Source: a virus
Virus record (IMG/VR): IMGVR_UViG_3300029787_000239
Location: 4,182-28,705 of that record
DNA length: 24,524 bases
Strand: one strand, 5' to 3'
The position numbers were made by a program, and so were the translations under genes. How positions within the stretch are numbered: the stretch's first letter is position 1; every line of letters starts with the position of its first letter. Shown in pieces: positions 13,035 to 19,353 of this stretch. The notes beneath the pieces were generated by a model. It was not told the origin of the DNA, did no database searches, and saw nothing but the letters and a program-made list of their open reading frames with translations.

Positions 13035-13292
13035 TTAGCATTTCCACTTCCGTAGTGCTAATGCCTTACGGGTTGGTCTTCCTTTCTCATCTTTCATAGG
13101 TCCCTTTACTCCACCCATTCTTGCACAGAATGATCTCTTTCTAGGTCCTCCACCAGGTTGTGGTGCTTTTAAATCACTACCAGGATTCTCACGTTCATAA
13201 GACTTGCGACCCTTTTCATTGAGTCCACCAGACTTATTCTTACCCTCTTTACGTTGCCAAGCAGATTCTTGGAAATCTTGAAATGTTTTCAT
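13035..13292 (-). CDS. DUF6321-like basic protein with capsid-targeting-like N-terminus, 85 aa
   Basis: The N-terminus MKTFQDFQESAW closely follows the T4 internal-protein targeting peptide MKTYQEFIAEA. The rest is Lys/Arg/Gly-rich, with a GGLNEKGRKSYERENPGS block, an RKRSFCARMGGVKGPMKDEK block and the ending RPTRKALALRKWKC. I recall this pattern as DUF6321, a domain widespread in marine phages without a known function. The conserved Cys residues (CAR and the terminal Cys) could be metal ligands. The start overlaps the nucleotidyltransferase stop by 4 nt. A small DNA-binding protein packaged in the head is a hypothesis. Confidence 0.75.
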   Translation of the reverse strand: MKTFQDFQESAWQRKEGKNKSGGLNEKGRKSYERENPGSDLKAPQPGGGPRKRSFCARMGGVKGPMKDEKGRPTRKALALRKWKC

Positions 13293-13858
13293 TTAAAATT
13301 TGCTGGTAAATTTGATGCAATTTCTACCATCATAGCATAACAGTCTTTATCACTTAATGTTTTTGGTATGCCTGCACGAAATGCTTTGAAGTCACCAGCA
13401 AATGCTGCTCTTCTCATCTTAGTACCAGATACTGCAAAGGTATCACCATCTGCATCTCTACTACCAGAAGATACTATTTGTAAAACACGAAATGAAAAAT
13501 CTTTATCATTGCCATTGTATTTATGTAAGAATTGCATCGCACCAACCCTATCAGAGCCTACAAGAAACACCGCTTCATCATATCCTCCCATCATTAAATC
13601 TTTCATAATAGCAACTGGTTCTCTAGGACCACTATAAAACTTACCTTTATGCTCTGGAAACATTTTAGTTATCCAAAACAATTTTCTATCTGGTGGTAAT
13701 GGATTTTTACCCTTAGTATCTACAGTTTGTGAGATGTATATACGATAATCATCAGCACCAGCTGCTCTCTTTACACCAGCAAAGTTGTCTTTGTGTCCAG
13801 AAGTAGGTGGTTGAAACCTACCAAATGTAAAGTAACATCTTTTACCCTTTAACGCCAT
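13289..13858 (-). CDS. NadM/cytidylyltransferase-like nucleotidyltransferase, 189 aa
   Basis: An alpha/beta-phosphodiesterase (HIGH-type) nucleotidyltransferase fold. The N-terminal strand and loop YFTFGRFQPPTSGH (residues 9-22) holds the nucleotide-binding T-x-G-H variant. LVGSDRV follows at 99-105, and the VSGTKMR (143-149) is the S-x-T-x-x-R triphosphate motif. The family includes NMN adenylyltransferase and cytidylyltransferases; marine phage copies are often annotated as cytidylyltransferase. The real substrate cannot be decided from sequence. The gene overlaps the ligase-like gene by 10 nt and the DUF6321-like gene by 4 nt. If it makes NAD from NMN, NAD could feed the neighbouring ligase-like enzyme, but no evidence here shows that. 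Confidence 0.85.
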   Translation of the reverse strand: MALKGKRCYFTFGRFQPPTSGHKDNFAGVKRAAGADDYRIYISQTVDTKGKNPLPPDRKLFWITKMFPEHKGKFYSGPREPVAIMKDLMMGGYDEAVFLVGSDRVGAMQFLHKYNGNDKDFSFRVLQIVSSGSRDADGDTFAVSGTKMRRAAFAGDFKAFRAGIPKTLSDKDCYAMMVEIASNLPANFK

Positions 13859-15054
13859 TGTTTTGCCAAAGTAAAGTTAATGTAAGAGAACTCTAAACGG
13901 TTAACAAACTTAATCATATCACCATTTCTATGTAGTACATACCCTTCAGGTCCTGTGATCTTATATCCGTTGTCAGTCTGAGCAAATGTTCTAAAAGTTT
14001 CTAGATGATCTAGTTTATTAATAACCATTTGCTTAACTGTCTGTAATTCTTTATAAAGATTCAGCATTGATTTGAATTTATACGAATTAAGTCTTAAATA
14101 GTTCTGACTATTGTGTACTAACTTACTCTTCTGTGCCTTGGTTGATGCTGTTTTAATCTTATCAAGCATTGCTGTGGTCTTATCATAGTAAAAATTATAA
14201 AGATTTTCAAATGATGTATCAGCATTAGTAATAGTCCTTGCTGCTTTTATCTCAGCATTAAAAAATGGTTTTAAATATGATGCTACATGCCACTTTTCAT
14301 CACCTGTTTTACCTGTATTGGTGACCAATTCATCAAGAAAATCACCACACTTCATACACATTGCTTCTATGTCTGATACATGTTTATCAAACTTGACTTC
14401 TTCTTGATGATTTAACCCTACCTTATGCATAGGAGTATCATTATTGATCACCGCTACTTCAGACATATTGTTAAATGATCTGATATCTGCTCCAGCCACG
14501 GCTTGTAAGCTAGAAAGTCTATCTCCAATGTAACTGGTGTGAAATACCACGCCAATCTCTGCTCCTTTAATTTTTTTACCTATCTCATGGTCTACAGGAA
14601 TACCATAGGTGATAGTATTAGGTCTGAATATGTACAACTTTTCACCATGAATGGTCTCTGTTTTGACATCTTTTTTTGTAAACATCAAATCTCCCTGTAT
14701 CACTCCTTCAATACCAAGACCTGCAAACATATTCAATGCTACATGTAATTTGTCTGCTAAATCACCTGAGTAAAAAGCATCAATAACTGTGTGATTTGTA
14801 CAAACTTTTGGATTTTCTTTATTGAAAACAGATTTAGTTCCAACAAAAAAATGACCTGTAAGAGGATGTTTACCACACACTATAGAAGGTGCTCCATCCC
14901 ATTTAGTTTGCATAAAACCTGTACTATTATCACATCCAAGCATCCTTCTTAATTCTTTTAAAAAATTAACAGCAGCTTTACACCCCTCAACACCATAGTT
15001 GAGCATCTCATCTTCTAAATGTTCTAAATGTTTTAGTTGTGTTACGTTAGCCAT
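13849..15054 (-). CDS. DUF6267-like protein with nucleic acid ligase-type motifs, 401 aa
   Basis: I recall this as the DUF6267 family of marine T4-like phages, with no assigned role. Residues 50-56 read TKWDGAP, matching motif I (K-x-D-G) of covalent nucleotidyltransferases, where Lys51 would carry the AMP. GDLMF at 121-125 and TITYGIP near 147-153 sit where motifs III and IIIa would be. PEGYVLH (369-375) and MIKFVNR (380-386) near the C-terminus look like motifs IV and V (E-G-x-V and K-x-V). Between them is a largely helical insertion of about 190 residues. The motif order is right, but the spacing is unlike classical ligases. A DNA or RNA ligase-like activity is inferred. Its start overlaps the stop of the 437-aa gene by one base. 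Confidence 0.8.
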   Translation of the reverse strand: MANVTQLKHLEHLEDEMLNYGVEGCKAAVNFLKELRRMLGCDNSTGFMQTKWDGAPSIVCGKHPLTGHFFVGTKSVFNKENPKVCTNHTVIDAFYSGDLADKLHVALNMFAGLGIEGVIQGDLMFTKKDVKTETIHGEKLYIFRPNTITYGIPVDHEIGKKIKGAEIGVVFHTSYIGDRLSSLQAVAGADIRSFNNMSEVAVINNDTPMHKVGLNHQEEVKFDKHVSDIEAMCMKCGDFLDELVTNTGKTGDEKWHVASYLKPFFNAEIKAARTITNADTSFENLYNFYYDKTTAMLDKIKTASTKAQKSKLVHNSQNYLRLNSYKFKSMLNLYKELQTVKQMVINKLDHLETFRTFAQTDNGYKITGPEGYVLHRNGDMIKFVNRLEFSYINFTLAKQWR

Positions 15055-16367
15055 TATAAAGTAGGGGGTTGTGTGTTAGTTTTATAGTCACCATTAGTAT
15101 GTGATGGCCAAACAGCACCTTGTTTATTTCTTATATTAAAAGTAAAATTATATTTTTGAGTTGCAAAGATCATATTAATTCTTTTACTTTTTCCATCACT
15201 TCCTCCATACTGTAGTTCTACTTTATTAGACTTAAGTGTTGAAGCTCTTTTACAATATGGTTCATCTATCTCATAAAATTCAAACTTTCCTTTGGTAAAA
15301 TGTGCCATCCAATAACCATATCCAACACCACTATAAATTAATTTTTCTAATGATGTTTTTTGAGTAGGAGTAAGAGTAGTATTAACTATATAAGGACTCA
15401 TTCCAGAACCGCCCTTATTAAATTTTTTAAAAATATCTATGAAAGGTTGTTGTTCTATGTTAAACATGTCTAATAATGTCTGGCCAGCTGGTGCTATCTC
15501 ATCATTATTCATATCTTCATGAACAAAGAAAGGAGTAGCATCTTTAGATCCTTTACCTTGTACACCACAATTAAAAAATGCTAAGGTTTCACCATATTTT
15601 ACTGAAATATAATATGTGTCAGCACTTGGATCTGGTTTATCTGTATATTTTGTCATGTCACCACCATACTGAACCATTACATCCTGTATAGTTTCACCTA
15701 TTTTTGCGTCTGTTTTACCATCAGATGATATAACAACACCTCCCGCTTTTTCAACGAGAGGTCTTGAAGTATTTTGTGGTCCTGCCCATTCAACATAAGA
15801 TAAACCAGCACCACTAATATTTTCAAAGTGCTGATTCATTTTTTCAACATGTACTGCCCAAGGTTTTCCATCTATATTATTACCCATAGACAAAGACTTA
15901 TAAGTAGATGCTAATTTCTGCTCGTATTCAAGACCAAAGTTAACTTTCTTTCCGCCTGGTCCTTGACCACCAAACTGCATCTTTGAAATATCATCTAGTT
16001 TTAAGTCAAATCTTTTATTATTTAACGATCTACCAGGTAAACTACAAACAAAATCTATATCGTTACCACCTCGCAATCCATCACATAATCTAGACATAAA
16101 AAAATTTTGAAACATTCTGATATCTTCTTCTAGATACCTCATGTTATGTACTTTTATGTGAAATTTTTGTACTTGTTTATCTTTTGATTTAGATCCTGGA
16201 TTAAGACGTTCGGATAAAATTACTTCATGTATCTGTAGTACACCATGTTTAGTAACAAATCTATTGTCTTTTCCATTTAGACGAAACAACATGTCAAAGA
16301 AGTCAGTTGACCTTCCTTGATAATCTAAATCTGCTTGAGTAGGTTTTGCAAGATCCGAAGCTTTCAT
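15054..16367 (-). CDS. Uncharacterised 437-aa protein, possible PD-(D/E)xK-like nuclease
   Basis: No family is recognised with certainty. The middle contains NFGLEYEQKL (residues 143-152), ETIQDVMVQYGG (225-236) and TYYISVKYGETLAFFN (251-266). The order Glu...Asp-x-x-Val...S-x-K inside beta strands resembles the PD-(D/E)xK nuclease core (Glu147, Asp229, Lys257). Many substitutions of that core exist, so the match is weak. The N-terminal 130 residues have alternating helices and strands with no known motif. It heads the cassette with the ligase-like and nucleotidyltransferase genes, behind a TCTAAATA box and a hairpin. A DNA end-processing enzyme working with the ligase-like neighbour is my hypothesis. 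Confidence 0.7.
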   Translation of the reverse strand: MKASDLAKPTQADLDYQGRSTDFFDMLFRLNGKDNRFVTKHGVLQIHEVILSERLNPGSKSKDKQVQKFHIKVHNMRYLEEDIRMFQNFFMSRLCDGLRGGNDIDFVCSLPGRSLNNKRFDLKLDDISKMQFGGQGPGGKKVNFGLEYEQKLASTYKSLSMGNNIDGKPWAVHVEKMNQHFENISGAGLSYVEWAGPQNTSRPLVEKAGGVVISSDGKTDAKIGETIQDVMVQYGGDMTKYTDKPDPSADTYYISVKYGETLAFFNCGVQGKGSKDATPFFVHEDMNNDEIAPAGQTLLDMFNIEQQPFIDIFKKFNKGGSGMSPYIVNTTLTPTQKTSLEKLIYSGVGYGYWMAHFTKGKFEFYEIDEPYCKRASTLKSNKVELQYGGSDGKSKRINMIFATQKYNFTFNIRNKQGAVWPSHTNGDYKTNTQPPTL

Positions 16368-16371
16368 CGTA

Positions 16372-16390
16372 GATGAGTACTATACTCATC
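16372..16390 (-). promoter_or_regulatory. Hairpin in leader of 437-aa gene
   Basis: Minus-strand GATGAGTA (16390-16383), a 3-nt loop and TACTCATC (16379-16372) form a perfect 8-bp stem, 4 bases before the ATG at 16367. Transcripts started at the adjacent late box (about 16385) would lack most of the 5' arm. Read-through transcripts would keep the whole stem. Confidence 0.6.
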
Positions 16391-16398
16391 TATTTAGA
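16391..16398 (-). promoter_or_regulatory. Late-promoter-like box TCTAAATA for 437-aa/ligase-like/NTase cassette
   Basis: TCTAAATA differs from the T4 late octamer at one base. It lies just inside the gap after the mazG stop (16400) and 24 bases before the ATG at 16367. The same variant occurs in the tandem pair at 4123-4130. Confidence 0.5.
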
Positions 16399-16399
16399 T

Positions 16400-16804
16400 C
16401 TAACGATCACCTTTTGCTCTGACTTCAGATTTTTCTACAGAAAAACTACCACCAGGATATCTTTTCTCTAGTTTTTTAACATTTCCTTTGATAACATCAT
16501 CAAAATCTACATCTAATGCTATACATGCTTGTGCTACGTACCAAAGAACATCACCCAACTCAATAATAAGATGCTCTCTATTATCAGTATTCCATGGCTT
16601 TCCTTGGAATACCATTTTCTTAATGATCTCCAAGAACTCTCCAGACTCAGCAGCAAGCCCAACGCCAGCAGTGGTAAGGCGTTCAATGCAGGCACCTTGT
16701 CTGTCAAGTTCACCCATGCGATCAGCAAGACTGACAAAATCTTTAGAACTATCGGATGTGACAGCATCTACAAAGTGTTCATATTTTTTAAAATCAATAG
16801 CCAT
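16400..16804 (-). CDS. mazG: MazG-like nucleotide pyrophosphohydrolase, 134 aa
   Basis: An all-alpha NTP pyrophosphohydrolase domain. The metal-binding signature is present as AAESGEFLE (Glu56 and Glu59 giving E-x-x-E) followed by IELGDVLWY (Glu82 and Asp85 giving E-x-x-D). The helix IKGNVKKLEKRYPGG after it is typical of the family. Cyanophages commonly carry MazG-type proteins, which hydrolyse (d)NTPs and have been discussed as modulators of ppGpp or as nucleotide recyclers; which applies here is open. It begins 3 bases after the gp41 stop. A possible own promoter lies about 110 bases upstream inside gp41. Confidence 0.88.
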   Translation of the reverse strand: MAIDFKKYEHFVDAVTSDSSKDFVSLADRMGELDRQGACIERLTTAGVGLAAESGEFLEIIKKMVFQGKPWNTDNREHLIIELGDVLWYVAQACIALDVDFDDVIKGNVKKLEKRYPGGSFSVEKSEVRAKGDR

Positions 16805-16807
16805 AAT

Positions 16808-18187
16808 TTATACATTCCATTCAGCAAATTTAGATAATCGGTTTTGTGTTTGTGAGAACTGTGGCATCCCTTCTTCCTCCTCTACATCCATAACAGATGT
16901 ACTATCAGCAACATCATACAGTCTCATCTTCGCTCTGTCAATGCCCACCATAAACTTTTTGTTACTGGTAGGATCATTGTATCTATTCTTTAATTGTTTA
17001 ACCATTATTCTACCTTGAGATTCTAACTCTTCGGTAGAAATAAGAGCAAACATAAGGTCAGCAGTTGCAGGGAGACCGAAAGACTCACTTGTGTCAGTAA
17101 GATCAGGATCACTATTCCCAAAACCTGCACGAGTAGTTTGAGTAGCGGATACGATTGGAACATTGTGTTCAACTGCGAGACCACGAAGTTCTTCTGCGAT
17201 TGCTTTAACATATGTGTATGAGTTTACGATAGCACCTTTATACCTAGCACTTGCACATATATTTAAGTAATCTATGAATATTATATCAGGTTTGAAATCT
17301 TTCTTCAAACTTAGATCAGATAAAAGTGCTTTAAAATGACCTGCATGTGCTGATGCAGTAGGATACTCTTTAATAATTAACTTACCTTGAGTCTTTCTAG
17401 ATATCTCTTGTACTTTAGAGTTGTAAAGAACCTCTGGAAGTTCGGGTATATCTCTTATGTTGCAGTTGAGAAGATTTGCGTCAATTCGTTCAGCAATTTT
17501 TTCTTCTGCCATTTCACATGTAATGTATAATACGTTCCGTCCTTGCAACAAGATGGAGCTAGCCACGTGGCACATGAATAAAGACTTCCCGACACCCGTA
17601 CCAGCGAGTGCGATATTAAGAGTCTTGTTAGGGATACCACCTTTCGTGATATAATTAAACTTTTCAAGATCAAAGGGAATCTTTTCCTCTGTCCTATGGT
17701 AGAACTCGTATCTATCTTTAGATTGTTCAATGTAATCATGTCCTATGTGTTCATCAAAAGAGACAGCTAAAGCTTCTTGAAGGATATTAGGTATAGCACC
17801 CTTGTCTAACTTACCATCTCCACCGTCAGCAATCTTGATTGATTGCATTAACGCAAGATATATAGCACGATCTTGACACCACTTTTCTGTAGCATCTACC
17901 ACCCAATCTTTATCTACCCATTCATCGTTATAATTTTTAATTTCAACAAGACATTGTTGGAATGTCTCATCTGTTAAATCACTACGATTCTGTAGATTTA
18001 TATTGAGTACTTCTTTGGTAGGAACTTTATCATATTTGGTAGAAAATTCTTGAATCTCTTCAAAAATTACTTTCTCATGAAGATCAATAAAATATTCTGC
18101 CTTGACAAATGGTACTACCTTACGATAATACTCCTCGTCATGTAATAAATTCCTAAGAATTGTTTCTTCAATTCTTTCAGTTGCCAT
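16808..18187 (-). CDS. 41: Replicative DNA helicase gp41 (DnaB-like)
   Basis: The hexameric 5'-3' helicase of the T4-type replisome, which with gp61 forms the primosome. An N-terminal helical domain (about 1-150) is followed by the RecA-like motor. Walker A is GTGVGKS at 196-202, Walker B is DIIFIDYLN at 301-309, and a later ATQTTR segment fits motif 3. The length of 459 is close to T4 gp41 (475). It starts inside the end of uvsX (11-nt overlap). A near-consensus promoter sequence inside its 3' part may serve mazG. Confidence 0.95.
   Translation of the reverse strand: MATERIEETILRNLLHDEEYYRKVVPFVKAEYFIDLHEKVIFEEIQEFSTKYDKVPTKEVLNINLQNRSDLTDETFQQCLVEIKNYNDEWVDKDWVVDATEKWCQDRAIYLALMQSIKIADGGDGKLDKGAIPNILQEALAVSFDEHIGHDYIEQSKDRYEFYHRTEEKIPFDLEKFNYITKGGIPNKTLNIALAGTGVGKSLFMCHVASSILLQGRNVLYITCEMAEEKIAERIDANLLNCNIRDIPELPEVLYNSKVQEISRKTQGKLIIKEYPTASAHAGHFKALLSDLSLKKDFKPDIIFIDYLNICASARYKGAIVNSYTYVKAIAEELRGLAVEHNVPIVSATQTTRAGFGNSDPDLTDTSESFGLPATADLMFALISTEELESQGRIMVKQLKNRYNDPTSNKKFMVGIDRAKMRLYDVADSTSVMDVEEEEGMPQFSQTQNRLSKFAEWNV
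16913..16941 (-). promoter_or_regulatory. Possible sigma-70 promoter inside gp41, upstream of mazG
   Basis: The minus strand has TTGACA (16941-16936), a 17-bp spacer and TATGAT (16918-16913), about 110 bases upstream of the mazG ATG. It is identical in both boxes and spacing to the promoter proposed for gp61. It lies inside coding sequence, so chance is not excluded. Confidence 0.45.
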
Positions 18188-19190
18188 AACTATATTCTTG
18201 TTGTGCTGCTTCTTCTAGTTTTGCCATTATTTCATCTGTGAAGTATTTCTCAGGATCACTGAGTATAGACTTAGGGTAAACATTACTACCACCAATGGCG
18301 ATACGGTTTCCCACCCTCTTAAATACGTTGTACTTCTCACCAAGTTCAATGAGTCCATAATATTTGTCCAATCCACGTTCGTCAAAATATAATCTGGTAG
18401 CAACTTTAGAACCCTCCTTAGATAATCTAGATTTTTTTGCTTCACACTTGATAATGTTACCCACCAAGTCCGTACCCTCCTTCTCTTTTGATTTAGTTAA
18501 GAATACTATGGTAGATGCTGCATATTTTAGACCTGCACCACCTCCCATTTCTTTCATTGGCACATAAGATCCAATCACATCATATGTGTGATTAGTAACA
18601 AGCATGGGAATACCTGCTTGACCTAACTTAAGAGTCAATACTCTAAAAGCACCCTTAATCAACTGTGATTTAGTCATGTCTCTGACCTGTTTATCATTGG
18701 TGATGTCTTCCATCTCCTTTGATGTACTCAGCATACCAAGAGAATCAAGAACAAACATCAATGGTTGACGCTCCTCCTTTGGTTCTTTCATATACTTGTC
18801 AACAATCCTAGTTGCTTGAGTTCTAAACTCTTCTATTGTTGCAACAGGAAAGATTACCATTCGTTTTGAATCAATTCCTCTAGTTTCAATTATATCCTTA
18901 CTGAGAGCAGATTCAGACTCAAAGTAAATAACCCCACCGTTGCTATTGTTATCAAGAAAGTTGCGTACAACACTAAGGGCAAAGAAAGTTTTTCCTGTTG
19001 AGGATTCTCCTGCCAATGCAGTGACTTTGTTGGATGGAATACCTCCAAATAAAGAACCACTAACGACAGCGTTGAAAATGTAAGAGCCAGTATCAACAAA
19101 AGAGGATGTATCTCCTGCAGCCACTCCATCACTAACCTTACTCGCAAATTCATTTCCACTATCCTTTATAACGCTATCTAGAAAACCCAT
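18177..19190 (-). CDS. uvsX: UvsX recombinase (RecA-like)
   Basis: Strand-exchange protein for recombination-dependent replication and repair. Walker A GESSTGKT is at residues 61-68, preceded by [10 protein letters not shown]. Walker B ([12 protein letters not shown]) has its Asp at 149, and a TNHTYD segment with a Gly-rich loop ([12 protein letters not shown]) fits the DNA-binding L2 region. The length of 337 is slightly below T4 UvsX (391). The ATG at 19190 lies inside the last codons of the 59-aa gene (17-nt overlap). It ends inside gp41. Confidence 0.96.
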   Translation of the reverse strand: MGFLDSVIKDSGNEFASKVSDGVAAGDTSSFVDTGSYIFNAVVSGSLFGGIPSNKVTALAGESSTGKTFFALSVVRNFLDNNSNGGVIYFESESALSKDIIETRGIDSKRMVIFPVATIEEFRTQATRIVDKYMKEPKEERQPLMFVLDSLGMLSTSKEMEDITNDKQVRDMTKSQLIKGAFRVLTLKLGQAGIPMLVTNHTYDVIGSYVPMKEMGGGAGLKYAASTIVFLTKSKEKEGTDLVGNIIKCEAKKSRLSKEGSKVATRLYFDERGLDKYYGLIELGEKYNVFKRVGNRIAIGGSNVYPKSILSDPEKYFTDEIMAKLEEAAQQEYSYGN

Positions 19191-19353
19191 CTGTTACCTC
19201 ACTTTCGTACATATTAATATAATCATATTTTCTTGCCATTTCAAGAGCATAAAACCTTGCAGCTTGACGATCTTCAAAGACTTTTATTTGTTCTGCTTCA
19301 AGTGCTTCCACTTGATTGTCCTGATACGTGACAGTCCATACAGTTTTACTCAT
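19174..19353 (-). CDS. Small protein between gp43 and uvsX, 59 aa
   Basis: A short frame starting at ATG 19353, which overlaps the gp43 stop as ATGA, and ending at TAG 19174-19176 inside uvsX. The product begins [20 protein letters not shown] and continues through [19 protein letters not shown] to VTDGFSR. It looks like a beta strand, a hairpin and a long helix. Overlaps on both sides, and the filling of an otherwise empty 160-base gap, argue that it is translated. Function unknown. Confidence 0.75.
   Translation of the reverse strand: MSKTVWTVTYQDNQVEALEAEQIKVFEDRQAARFYALEMARKYDYINMYESEVTDGFSR

Noticed and set aside
16488-17018. Plus-strand frame of 176 codons
   Set aside because: Antisense to mazG and gp41, both well supported; the product is Ser/Ile-rich without domain features.
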